The notes under the pieces were generated by a model. It had not been told where the DNA came from and made no database searches. It was given only the letters and a program-made list of their open reading frames with translations. From Aporhodopirellula aestuarii (GTDB taxonomy: Bacteria; Planctomycetota; Planctomycetia; Pirellulales; Pirellulaceae), in NCBI RefSeq assembly GCF_023701485.1, contig NZ_JAMQBK010000082.1:1-48753 (forward strand): a stretch of DNA of 48,753 nucleotides, read 5' to 3'. Made by a program: the position numbers and the translations under genes. Below, in pieces: positions 16,901 through 25,652 of this stretch; within the stretch, counting starts at the first letter, position 1; every line of letters begins with the position of its first letter.

Positions 16901-18922
16901 TTATCGGAAAATGGTGAATCGGTTCGGATGCAGTATCAGCGTAACCTCTGTCCCGCCACCGGGGGCTGGAACGACGGAAACTTTGGCCCTCAGAAGTCGG
17001 GCACGTCGGCGAAGCGAATTCGGAACAGTCGCCGTTTGCGAGTCGCTTAAACCCCGACCATTATCGGTAACAGTTAAACGCAGTTCTCCCGGAATTGCAT
17101 GCAGTTCCGTGGTCACGCGTGTCGCGTGCGAATGCTTCAAAATGTTGGTTAAACACTCTTTGTAGAAAAGGAAAAGGCCGGTGCGCGTCCGTGGCCGAAG
17201 ATCTTGAAGATGCTCTTCGCCAGAGAACGTCAGTTCATGCTCGAAGTCCGCCATCAGTCGCGCCGACGTACGTCGCATGTCGTTAACGAGGTCCTCAAAC
17301 AGCCCGGTCGATTCTAGCATATTCGTGCAATACCGCGTCGCGGCGCCGCTGCGTTGGGTAAGGTCACGGATCTGTCGCACCAGCGAACTCAACCGATCCG
17401 GTGAATCCGACGCTTTCTGCACGAGATCGCCCAGCAATCCGATCGCGTGCAGGTTCGCACCAAGTTCATCGTGCAAGTCCGCTGCGATTTGCTCTCGCAT
17501 TTGAAAGACGGCCCTTTGACGCAACGTGCGTTCGAACAATACCGTGCAGACGATGATGAATCCGAGCAAACCGACCAACCAAGATAACAATCGCAGATTG
17601 GCTTTCTGACGGAGGTACCGTTCGTTCAATTCCCCCGCGATGCGTGGACGTTCGTATTCGAGATCGTGCCGTCTTGCCAGTTCTCCGAGCCATTGCTTGT
17701 GCGGCAGAATCTTGCCAAAAAGATTGTGTCCATCGGTGAGTGCGGAAATGTTTCGCGCCGGACCGCTTGTCTTGTACTCCACGCTCGGCGTTTTCCCTTT
17801 GGCGACGTTGACGCCATTGGAAAAAATTTCGATCTCGGCGAATCCAATACGTGTCCCACTCAGGTCGTTTTCGGAATAGTAGTAGGGCTGCGTAGCGACC
17901 AACCGAACATAGCGGCATTCGGCTTCGGGAAACCGCCGCATGACGATCGGTCCCGAGTGGTAATCCGATAATATTTCGTAGTCCGTTAGTCGAATGGCAT
18001 CCGAGAAGTCCTCCAGATTCGCGCCCTCGATAATTAGCTCTCGGGGAAACCCAAAGTCTTCGGGAACTGATTGCGGGACGGTATCGCTCTGGTCGATCGA
18101 GTGAAGGTGGATGCGGTTGATGCGTTGTTTCCTTTCCAAATCAATCACGATCTCGGGCCTATCACCGACGCCCACCATACTGAGATACGCGAGACTCTTC
18201 GTCCCCTCCGACGCGTCAATCAAATACGGCACGAATCCATCCACGAGATAATCCTTGTGCCAAGGCGTCGCGGGACGCGATTCGCGACTCGACGACACAC
18301 TCACTTCCTGTCGCAGTGCCACGTTTTCGATGCCACTAAAGATCAGGATCTCGGACAACTGCAACACATACATGCCGTCCCATCCGCGAGGTGAGAGCAC
18401 TGACGCTTCGATACGTATCCAGTCAGCAACTACCGGATGAATCGCAATGACCACCGGCGCAACACGTGGTGAATGTGACTCGTCTGCTGAGAAAGTTGCG
18501 ACGACGGTCCCTTCGTCGTCGACTCCGTTCCCAACACGAATTCGAAATTCCTCAGGAAAACCGTCCTCACGATATCTGTTGGCTGTGTCACGCCAAATCG
18601 TTGGAACAAGAACCACCTGATCAATAGTCGCCGGTTCAGCAAGATTGATTTGGATCCACTCGCCTTTTGTGCGATCTCGTTTTGGCCAGGAGCGAAAGCC
18701 AACTGCCCCGATGCCCGTTCTCATGCTTGGCGTAGCAAGCGATTTCAGCGAATTATCGATTGTCGCGAGCCGTTGCTGCAACGTTTGCCCGGAGAGTTTA
18801 CTTAAACTCGACGTCGCACCTGCCGATTCAGCATGAAATGTGGTCGCCGCAAGATAGATCACCGTGACAACCACGGCCGTAATCGTAACCAGAAAAAACG
18901 CGGTTCTCAAAACAGGATGCAT
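16901..18922 (-). CDS. Sensor histidine kinase with two discoidin-like sensor domains
   Basis: Membrane kinase of 673 residues. One N-terminal helix (about 8-27) is followed by a 410-residue extracytoplasmic region and a second helix (about 445-463). The kinase core is of the HisKA_3 type, with His484 in AADLHDELGANLHAIG, an N-box ECLTNILKHS and a G-box TDNGRGLSD. The extracytoplasmic part looks like two F5/8-type (discoidin, carbohydrate-binding-like) beta sandwiches. Around 88-196 it has GEWIQINLAEPATIDQVVL and LQLSEILIFSG; around 200-370 it has RPEIVIDLERKQRINRIHL and GFAEIEIFSNG. I infer sensing of a surface glycan or similar ligand. The response regulator follows at 22 bp. The domain call is by eye and should be tested by a profile search. 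Confidence 0.88.
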   Translation of the reverse strand: MHPVLRTAFFLVTITAVVVTVIYLAATTFHAESAGATSSLSKLSGQTLQQRLATIDNSLKSLATPSMRTGIGAVGFRSWPKRDRTKGEWIQINLAEPATIDQVVLVPTIWRDTANRYREDGFPEEFRIRVGNGVDDEGTVVATFSADESHSPRVAPVVIAIHPVVADWIRIEASVLSPRGWDGMYVLQLSEILIFSGIENVALRQEVSVSSSRESRPATPWHKDYLVDGFVPYLIDASEGTKSLAYLSMVGVGDRPEIVIDLERKQRINRIHLHSIDQSDTVPQSVPEDFGFPRELIIEGANLEDFSDAIRLTDYEILSDYHSGPIVMRRFPEAECRYVRLVATQPYYYSENDLSGTRIGFAEIEIFSNGVNVAKGKTPSVEYKTSGPARNISALTDGHNLFGKILPHKQWLGELARRHDLEYERPRIAGELNERYLRQKANLRLLSWLVGLLGFIIVCTVLFERTLRQRAVFQMREQIAADLHDELGANLHAIGLLGDLVQKASDSPDRLSSLVRQIRDLTQRSGAATRYCTNMLESTGLFEDLVNDMRRTSARLMADFEHELTFSGEEHLQDLRPRTRTGLFLFYKECLTNILKHSHATRVTTELHAIPGELRLTVTDNGRGLSDSQTATVPNSLRRRARLLRAKVSVVPAPGGGTEVTLILHPNRFTIFR

Positions 18923-19412
18923 TGACGTTGAGACGACCAGGGGATTCAGTAGAGACAGAGGCGTGTGTCACAGCATAACCGTCCCCGGACACCGACACCC
19001 TCGCTAGATAGCGTCAATTTTTACGAAGCTCGGTCTCTCGGGACGTTGGTTATTTTAGTGTGTTTTCTAACCGTCCGGTCCCGAGTCACCAGACGGCTCA
19101 CGCCGTTCCGCTACTTTTGAAATCCCGCAGTAATTGATTCGACGTCACGAGAGGCTCACCTACGCAAGAGGCGAAAACAGCAATACGTCAGCCTGAAAGT
19201 GGCGTTATCCAGCAAGGTCACCTCGATTCGGAACGCGAACATATTTCATATCGCGCATGGTTAGCAAACTTGACTGATCATTTGCATCCCGTAAATACAG
19301 GATGCGACATCAAGACTTCAACCACCGCTTCTGCGTGCAACCAACACCGTTCTACGATGAACTAAATTGCATTGGATTGCGCGATAGAGACAGAATGCTT
19401 CGATAAGTGGCG
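18923..19412. other. Intergenic region with palindromes, kinase / DinB-like
   Basis: This 490-bp gap lies between the kinase start and the 3' end of the DinB-like gene, both on the minus strand. It holds a palindromic element at 19037-19106 and otherwise nothing I can identify. The kinase promoter should be in its left part. Confidence 0.5.
19037..19106. repeat. Intergenic palindromic element
   Basis: CTCGGGAC (19037-19044) pairs with GTCCCGAG (19078-19085), with GGTTA/TAACC (19048-19052 and 19068-19072) nested inside. A second short hairpin ACGGC-TCAC-GCCGT follows (19093-19106). The segment TCTCGGGACGTTGGTTATTTTAG resembles the start of the repeat at 13948 (TCTCGGGCTGTTGTTTTAG), so it may be a distant member of that family. 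Confidence 0.5.
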
Positions 19413-20000
19413 TCACCTATCGGCGTTTTGACCGGTTTCGTCTGCCGCGAAGACACTACGGCTCGCGGACGTCCCCCACGACTTTTCATTGTGTTCTGAC
19501 GAGCCGCCTGGTGCGACGGTCAGCCAACGCCACTCGCCCACATGAACCATCCGCGCGATCATCGCGATTTGTCCCACGTGATAGGTCAAATGCGTTATCG
19601 ATCGGGTCAGGGCCTGAGCGACCGAGTGAGCTTCCCCTCGGATAAAAATCGTTTTCCCCGCGGTATCCTCATCGATCGCATTGACGGCTGATTCAAACGC
19701 ACGCCAACCTGATTCGAAATGTTCGATCAAAGATTGCCGATCTCCCTCCCAGTCCAAAAATTCAGAGTCGCGATCCCGGTCAGGCTTTTCTCCATCCGTC
19801 GTCAGAAAATCGGTCCAACGGCTCTTCAAATTGCCGCCGAGATGGCGAAGGATAATCGCGACGGAGTTGACATTCGCGGAGGGCCGAGCGAACAGCTCAT
19901 CATCGGTGAGCTGAGCCGTGATCGCATCAATCATCCTTCGATACGCCTGAACGGTCTCCCACATTGCTGCCTGCCATCGATTCGAATCCGCTGAATCCAT
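19413..20000 (-). CDS. DinB-like (DUF1572-type) four-helix protein
   Basis: Cytoplasmic protein of 195 residues resembling the DinB/YfiT superfamily. I start it at 20000 (MDSADSNRWQAAMWETV), since the upstream in-frame extension is unlike the family. The superfamily pattern is visible: a first helix with a Tyr/Arg-rich face, LRHLGGNLKSRW carrying a probable metal-binding His near residue 53, and HLTYHVGQIAMIARM with two His spaced as in metal-binding DinB folds. The C-terminal 30 residues look disordered. Members include thiol transferases and proteins of unknown function, so no reaction is assigned. It lies 254 bp from the sigma-54 regulator gene, same strand. Confidence 0.8.
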   Translation of the reverse strand: MDSADSNRWQAAMWETVQAYRRMIDAITAQLTDDELFARPSANVNSVAIILRHLGGNLKSRWTDFLTTDGEKPDRDRDSEFLDWEGDRQSLIEHFESGWRAFESAVNAIDEDTAGKTIFIRGEAHSVAQALTRSITHLTYHVGQIAMIARMVHVGEWRWLTVAPGGSSEHNEKSWGTSASRSVFAADETGQNADR

Positions 20001-20254
20001 CGTGCACCGTACCGATAAAGTAAGGGGTGAGATTAGCCAGAATATCAAACGCCGGGGGTGGATTGCGAATTCCACCGCATCCATTTCCACACGCCCTCGT
20101 ACATTTTGGAAAATGACGACGGCGCTCGATAGGCAACTGTGTTTGCCAGAGCGTCGGCGATCATAGGGTAAACGCTTTCACTACTCGAATGCCGGCACCG
20201 CCGCTCAGACGAAACAGCTCGCCGTTCTGAGCTCATTGGCTCCTTCGTTTCCAC

Positions 20255-21505
20255 TCAGCCGAGGCCGTACTGTTTGATCTTTTTGTAGAGCGTGTTGCGG
20301 TTCATGCCCAATCGTGAAGCTGCTTTCGTCTGCACGCCTCCACACTGGGCGAGTACCTGGGCGATTAGTTCTTTTTCGATTTGGTCAACCACGGATGCGT
20401 GAACATTTTCATCATCGTCGGCCTCGGCGAGTCCTCGTGACACGACGAATCGTGTAAGCGTTTTGACATCCATGCGGTCGACATAGGTGGCCGGGCTGAC
20501 GGCGGCTTGGTTGGGGTCGAGTGGACGGCCACCCGTACTCTCGGTGCCAGACGTTTCGACCGGTAGATAGGGATCGCCGCTCTGCCCCGGCTCACCAGAC
20601 ACATCATTGCCTGTCGCAAACGGTCTCGAAAAATCGTTGAACGGTGTTTCGCCACTGACGACACAGGCGGGCAGAAGATCGAGCGTCAATTCGTCGGTAT
20701 CGCTCATGACGACCGCGCGTTCGACGTAGTTTTGCAGTTCGCGGACGTTTCCGGGCCAGTGATATTCTTGCAGTGCCAGCATCACCTCGGGCGAGATGTG
20801 GGTGACGTATCGGTCGTTGAGCTCATTGTAGTGATCGAGGAAAAACGAGACGAGTGCGGGAATGTCTTCGCGGCGATGCCGCAGGGCGGGAATTTCGATC
20901 GGCACGACATTGAGTCGCCAATAGAGGTCTTCGCGAAAACGGTCGTTGTGAACCTGACGCATCAAATCACGGTTACTAGCCGCGATCACACGTGCATCGG
21001 TGTGATGCGTGGTGGTGTCGCCGACCCGTTCGAATTCCTTTTCTTGCAACACGCGGAGCAATTTGACTTGCAACGTCATAGTCGTCGAGTTGATCTCGTC
21101 GAGAAAGATCGATCCGCCGTCGGCAGCTTCGAAACGCCCAGCACGATTGGCAATCGCCCCGGTGAACGAACCCCGGACGTGTCCGAATAATTCGCTCTCG
21201 AGCAGGCTTTCGCTCAATGCCCCACAATTGACTTTGACGAATGGGCCGCCGCTGCGATGGCTGAGCTGATGGATGGCCGACGCCACGAGTTCTTTACCCG
21301 TACCGGTTTCACCAAGGATTAGCACCGATGCGTTACTAACGGCGACCTTGCGGGTCACGCGATCGACTTCGCGCATTGCGGGGGATCCACCGATCACACC
21401 CGGCAGCAGTTGATTCCGGAGACTCACTTGGAACTGGCTTGACTGGTACGATGGACTGTCACCCGGTTTCCCAACCTGACGAGGACGAATTGACTCGCGC
21501 GACAA
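20255..21505 (-). CDS. Sigma-54-dependent enhancer-binding protein, Fis-type
   Basis: Activator of RpoN promoters with up to 416 residues. An AAA+ domain (about 36-270) carries Walker A GETGTGKE (65-72), the sigma-54 contact loop GSFTGA (112-117, Ser for the usual Ala) and Walker B GGSIFLDE (130-137). A Gly/Ser/Pro-rich linker (about 295-340) leads to a Fis-type helix-turn-helix (about 390-414, TKAASRLGMNRNTLYKKI). There is no receiver, GAF or PAS domain before the AAA+ core, so activity must be controlled in another way. The start is uncertain. The longest frame begins with TTG at 21505 and overlaps the divergent aldehyde dehydrogenase; a GTG at 21426 would remove the overlap. Neither has a clear ribosome binding site. 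Confidence 0.92.
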   Translation of the reverse strand: MSRESIRPRQVGKPGDSPSYQSSQFQVSLRNQLLPGVIGGSPAMREVDRVTRKVAVSNASVLILGETGTGKELVASAIHQLSHRSGGPFVKVNCGALSESLLESELFGHVRGSFTGAIANRAGRFEAADGGSIFLDEINSTTMTLQVKLLRVLQEKEFERVGDTTTHHTDARVIAASNRDLMRQVHNDRFREDLYWRLNVVPIEIPALRHRREDIPALVSFFLDHYNELNDRYVTHISPEVMLALQEYHWPGNVRELQNYVERAVVMSDTDELTLDLLPACVVSGETPFNDFSRPFATGNDVSGEPGQSGDPYLPVETSGTESTGGRPLDPNQAAVSPATYVDRMDVKTLTRFVVSRGLAEADDDENVHASVVDQIEKELIAQVLAQCGGVQTKAASRLGMNRNTLYKKIKQYGLG

Positions 21506-22935
21506 ATTATCACGAACTGACGCCGTGGGCTATGCGGTCCCAGGCCGAACGGTGCCGAATCATCGGTAAAGCTCGGCATGAGATAGCCCGTTGTGCGGAT
21601 CATTTGATCTCTGCGGCGCGAAGCGAGCAACGAACGGACGACCTTGAAACCGTCACCTCGGAGCTAATCCCCTTATGTGACGCTTTAGGGTGGATCGGCC
21701 GCCACGGCCGAAAAGTACTATCGAACCGGCCCGTTGGGCTGTCCGGACGCCCCATTTGGATATGGGGTGTTCGCAGTGAGGTCCAGCGGGTGCCGTGGGG
21801 ACGGGTGCTGATACTCGGCACCTGGAATTATCCAATTTTTTTAATTGGTGTCCAAACGGCCCAGGCCCTCGCGGGTGGAAACACAGTCCTTTTGAAGCCG
21901 GCCGCGGGTAGCGAGCAAGTCACCCAGGAACTGGCGAACGCGTTCTATCGAGCGGGCGTTCCGACCGATTCGCTGCGTCTGCTCGACAGCTCGACCGCTG
22001 CGGCCGTGGAGGCCATGGATGCGGGAGTCGACCTAGTCGTTTTGACCGGGGCAGCCAAAACCGGACGCAAAGTTCTCCACCAAGCCGCCGAACAATTGAC
22101 TCCCGCGATCATGGAATTGTCGGGCGTCGACGGCGTAATCGTGCTGCGAGGTGCGGACCGACAACGTGTGGTTTCGGCGATCCGGTTCGGGCTTCTCTTC
22201 AACAGCGGTGCGACTTGCATCGGTCCGCGACGAGTGATTTTTGTGCAGGATCATCAATTGCCCAGCGTTGACCCCGATTGGGTCGCGGATTTGATTGCCA
22301 CTCTCGGTGCCGCGGATGCGGTTCTCGTCCATCAGGCCGCCCGAGACAGCGTTGCGTCCGTGATCGAGTCTGCAATCGCACAGGGCGCCGTGGACCGGAT
22401 CGGCAAATTCAACGGCGAGGAGCTTCGCCGAAGCGGCCAAATGCATCCGGTCGTATTAACGAACGTCCCACAGGAACACGACGTTTTGCAATCGGATTTG
22501 TTTGCCCCCGTGATGTCGCTGCTTCCCGTGGAATCCGTCGATGAAGCGGTCGAGGCGATCAACACCTGCCGCTATCGGTTGGCGGCCTCCGTTTTTGGGG
22601 CGACCGGGGAGGCACAGGCGGTTGCCGAGCGGCTGGCGGTCGGATCGGTTGTCGTGAACGATCTCGTGGCACCGACAGCCGACCCGAGATTGCCTTTTGG
22701 TGGCCGTGGGGAAAGCGGATTCGGGGTGACGCGTGGTCCGGAGGGCCTGCTGGCGATGACCACTCCCCGTGTCATTTCGACGCGTCATGGCGGTATCGCA
22801 CCGCACCTCTCGCCCCGCAACGATGCCGATACGGAATTGTTAACCGGCGTCCTACAACTCAACCATAGCCGTGGTTTTCGCGATCGAATTGAAGCCTTGC
22901 GACGTCTGGCTACTGCCGCGAGGCGGCGTCGTTGA
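21451..22935 (+). CDS. Aldehyde dehydrogenase, probably of carotenoid synthesis
   Basis: NAD(P)-dependent dehydrogenase of 494 residues from the ATG at 21451; an in-frame ATG at 21376 lies inside the divergent regulator gene and adds non-family sequence. Family motifs are LGTWNYPIFLIGVQTAQALA, GNTVLLKPA, general base Glu222 in MELSG, nucleophile Cys256 in NSGATCIGPRR, and LPFGGRGESGFG. Tryptophan and tyrosine after LGTWNYP resemble class 3 ALDHs that act on long-chain aldehydes. The next genes encode a carotenoid oxidase/desaturase, an acyltransferase and a glycosyltransferase. I therefore infer that it oxidises an apocarotenoid terminal aldehyde to the acid, as AldH does in staphyloxanthin synthesis. 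A sigma-54 activator is encoded head-to-head. Confidence 0.88.
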   Translation: MDCHPVSQPDEDELTRATNYHELTPWAMRSQAERCRIIGKARHEIARCADHLISAARSEQRTDDLETVTSELIPLCDALGWIGRHGRKVLSNRPVGLSGRPIWIWGVRSEVQRVPWGRVLILGTWNYPIFLIGVQTAQALAGGNTVLLKPAAGSEQVTQELANAFYRAGVPTDSLRLLDSSTAAAVEAMDAGVDLVVLTGAAKTGRKVLHQAAEQLTPAIMELSGVDGVIVLRGADRQRVVSAIRFGLLFNSGATCIGPRRVIFVQDHQLPSVDPDWVADLIATLGAADAVLVHQAARDSVASVIESAIAQGAVDRIGKFNGEELRRSGQMHPVVLTNVPQEHDVLQSDLFAPVMSLLPVESVDEAVEAINTCRYRLAASVFGATGEAQAVAERLAVGSVVVNDLVAPTADPRLPFGGRGESGFGVTRGPEGLLAMTTPRVISTRHGGIAPHLSPRNDADTELLTGVLQLNHSRGFRDRIEALRRLATAARRRR

Positions 22936-23187
22936 GTAAAACCCAGGTATCCGTTTTTCGGTCGACAATCGTGCATTACCGGACGGCGATTGACGAGGAT
23001 CGCGATCGGTTCCCGTCGCGGTCGACGGTCGATTGTCCGACACGCAGACGCTGCATGCACACCGGAATGATTCTTTGAGGTTAGTTTTGCACCACGTTCC
23101 GCGGTATGGACGCTAAACGCATCCTGAACCGTCAATTCCTTTGACCTGCCCCTCTCTCGTACCCAAAACACCATACAATCGCTCGTT

Positions 23188-24798
23188 ATGATCGCCCCTG
23201 AACCTACTCGCGACTCGAATCCGACCAAAGATCCGCAACATGTCGTCGTCATCGGCGGCGGTTTGGCCGGTTTGTCGTCCGCCTGTGTGTTGGCTGCTCG
23301 TGGTCACCGCGTCACCCTGTGTGATAAGAACGATTGGCTTGGCGGCAAAGCTGCTGAGCATCGAACGGGCAGCTATCGGTTCGACATGGGACCGACGATC
23401 TTGACCCTGCCCAGCGTGCTGCGTCGCGTGTTTTCCGAAGCCGATCGGAACATGGACGATTATCTCGAGATCGTGCCACTCGATCCGCAATGGCGTTGTT
23501 TTTTCGAAGGAACCGCCGCGGCGGGAACAAGCGAAAACACCGTCCTCGACTTGGTCGCCGATGTGGACGCGATGAAGCGACACTTGCTCGATTTCACCGG
23601 CGGCGAAACCGCCGGAAATGGCTACGAAAAATTCCTGCAGGTCAGCGAGCAACTCCACCGCGTCTCGGATCGCTTTTTCTTTTGGCGATCAATCGGTGGG
23701 CTGGCCGACACGATGGAGGTCGGCGGTGCCTTTTCGGCGGCGGTTTTGAAAGACGTGCTATCGCTGCGGATGGGGCGGAGCGTGGCGTCGGTGGTTCGTT
23801 CGCACGTTCCGGAACACCGAGTCTCGCAGATGATGGATCACTTCACCCAGTACGTCGGTTCGTCTCCCTACGCGTCACCCGCGGTTCTTTGCGGGATCGC
23901 TCACATGCAAACCGAAGAAGGGATCTGGTATCCGATCGGCGGCACACGAGCGGTACCCGAGGCGCTAAGCAAGCTGGCCTCGGAACTCGGAGTTGACTTG
24001 CGAACGGGGACCGATGTGCTGCGGATCGAAACGGACGCGTCGGGCGTTACCGGCGTAACGATCGCGGACGGTGAGACGATTCCGTGTGACGCAGTCGTGA
24101 GTAACTGCGACGCGGTGCGAACCTACACAGAGTTACTGCAGGGAACGAGTGCCTCGAAAACGTTTGTGCGGAAGAACCGTTACGAAGCCGCGTGTAGTGG
24201 TGTGGTGCTGTACCTCGGCCTCAATCGCCGATACGAGCAGTTGCTGCATCACAATTTCATCTTTTCGAAAGATCCCGAATCCGAATTCGATTACATCTAC
24301 CATAAAGGGGAACCGGCTCCGGACCCGACCGCCTACGTTTGTGCTCCGTCGGTTTCAGAACCAGGTGTTGCGCCGGAGGGATGCGAAGCCTTGTATATCC
24401 TCGTTCACACGCCGTATTTGCGTCCGCAGCATGATTGGAAGGCGATGTTGCCGGCTTACCGCGAAGTCATCTTGGACAAACTCGAGCGTACCGCTGGAAT
24501 GGACGGAATTCGCGACGCCATCGTGACTGAAGATTCACTGACGCCGGAGGGCATTCACAATCGGTACCGCGTTCTCAACGGCGCGATCTACGGTCTAGCC
24601 AGTCATGGTAAATTCACCGGTGCGTTCAAACCGGGGAATCGTCGCAAGGACATTCGCGGTCTGTACCTCGCCGGCGGTGCCGCGCATCCGGGACCGGGGA
24701 TGCCGATGGTGCTGATGAGCGGCTGGATTGCCGCCGATTCACTCGACCAGGACGCGCGGGCTCAACGTCTCGCAACCACTGCCGGATCTAGGATTTGA
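23188..24798 (+). CDS. CrtN/CrtP-type carotenoid desaturase or oxidase
   Basis: FAD-dependent enzyme of 536 residues of the CrtI/CrtN/CrtP family. The dinucleotide-binding motif is GGGLAGLSSA (23-32), followed by DKNDWLGGKA and FDMGPTILTLPSV. The C-terminal FAD motif is GLYLAGGAAHPGPGMPMVLMSG. Other family elements are FTQYVGSSPYASPA and GIWYPIGGTRAVPEAL. Family members either dehydrogenate squalene or phytoene chains (CrtI, CrtN) or oxidise a terminal methyl group (CrtP). Motifs alone do not separate these. The adjoining aldehyde dehydrogenase, glycosyltransferase and acyltransferase favour the CrtP-type oxidation. No squalene or phytoene synthase gene lies in the window. The gene overlaps the next one by 4 bp. 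Confidence 0.9.
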   Translation: MIAPEPTRDSNPTKDPQHVVVIGGGLAGLSSACVLAARGHRVTLCDKNDWLGGKAAEHRTGSYRFDMGPTILTLPSVLRRVFSEADRNMDDYLEIVPLDPQWRCFFEGTAAAGTSENTVLDLVADVDAMKRHLLDFTGGETAGNGYEKFLQVSEQLHRVSDRFFFWRSIGGLADTMEVGGAFSAAVLKDVLSLRMGRSVASVVRSHVPEHRVSQMMDHFTQYVGSSPYASPAVLCGIAHMQTEEGIWYPIGGTRAVPEALSKLASELGVDLRTGTDVLRIETDASGVTGVTIADGETIPCDAVVSNCDAVRTYTELLQGTSASKTFVRKNRYEAACSGVVLYLGLNRRYEQLLHHNFIFSKDPESEFDYIYHKGEPAPDPTAYVCAPSVSEPGVAPEGCEALYILVHTPYLRPQHDWKAMLPAYREVILDKLERTAGMDGIRDAIVTEDSLTPEGIHNRYRVLNGAIYGLASHGKFTGAFKPGNRRKDIRGLYLAGGAAHPGPGMPMVLMSGWIAADSLDQDARAQRLATTAGSRI

Positions 24799-25652
24799 AC
24801 GCGAACGCCTCTACCGATGGCCATGCGAAGACAGGAAAGTCATCCGAAGGCGTCATTGCGCCACCAGCGGCGTGGTTTCAAAATGGATTTCACCGATTTC
24901 TCGATTCCTATTTGAAACGACATTTCCACGCGATCGCATTTGAGCGAACGGATATGCCGGCGGCGATCAGTCGGAATTTGAACGAGCCCGTGATCGTCTA
25001 CTGCAATCACCCCTCGTGGTGGGACCCCTTGCTCGCACATTATGTGAATCGAAAACTATTTGCGCCTCGTCAGTTGTATGCGCCGATCGATGCGGCGGCA
25101 TTGAAGAAGTATCAAGTGTTCGAGAAGCTCGGTTTATTTGGCGTCGAGCTGCACTCGTCTCACGGTGCCGCTGCGTTTCTGAAAACAACCGCTGAGTTGT
25201 TTCGTCGGTCGGGGACCGCGTTGTGGTTGACGCCCGAGGGACGGTTCACGGACGTTCGTGATGATCAGGCTGAGCTGATGCCTGGGCTCAGCCATCTGTG
25301 TTCACGAACCGACCGTGGGTTGGTCGTGCCGATGTCATTGGAATACGCGTTCTGGGAGGAGCGATTGCCAGAATGCCTGATCCGGTTCGGAGAAGCTGCC
25401 TCGCTCGCCGAATATGCCAACCGTTCGAAGGCTCAGTGGGCGGAAGATCTTACGGCCCGTTTGCGCGACAATCAGGCCAAGCTCGCGGAATTGGTGATCG
25501 CGCGATCAGCGGAGCCATTTGAGAATTTGCTGCACGGCAAATCTGGCGCGTCGGGGATTTATGATTGGGCACGCCGGCTGAAGTCGTGGATGTCATTTCA
25601 CCGATTTGACGCCGCACACGGAGACAAATTCGGGAGTGCGAGCGATGAATGA
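24795..25652 (+). CDS. PlsC-like acyltransferase of the carotenoid cluster
   Basis: Lysophospholipid-acyltransferase-fold protein of 285 residues. The catalytic HX4D motif is NHPSWWDP (His72, Asp77), and the substrate-binding motif is LWLTPEGRFTD near residues 143-153. The start is TTG, overlapping the stop of the crt gene as TTGA, which suggests translational coupling; the first in-frame ATG is at codon 54 and would cut into the domain. By analogy with CrtO of staphyloxanthin synthesis I infer that it esterifies the sugar of a glycosylated apocarotenoid with a fatty acid, probably at the membrane. The next gene overlaps its end by 8 bp. Confidence 0.87.
   Translation: MNANASTDGHAKTGKSSEGVIAPPAAWFQNGFHRFLDSYLKRHFHAIAFERTDMPAAISRNLNEPVIVYCNHPSWWDPLLAHYVNRKLFAPRQLYAPIDAAALKKYQVFEKLGLFGVELHSSHGAAAFLKTTAELFRRSGTALWLTPEGRFTDVRDDQAELMPGLSHLCSRTDRGLVVPMSLEYAFWEERLPECLIRFGEAASLAEYANRSKAQWAEDLTARLRDNQAKLAELVIARSAEPFENLLHGKSGASGIYDWARRLKSWMSFHRFDAAHGDKFGSASDE

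Noticed and set aside
20045..20254. A 69-codon GTG frame directly after the sigma-54 regulator stop, minus strand.
   Set aside because: The second half looks somewhat protein-like, but the first 27 residues are low-complexity Ser/Arg/Glu, there is no ribosome binding site, and no family is recognised.
22950..23050. GACAATCG/CGATTGTC inverted repeat between the aldehyde dehydrogenase and the crt gene.
   Set aside because: Only 8 bp with a spacer of about 60 bp and no T run; too weak to call a terminator or operator.
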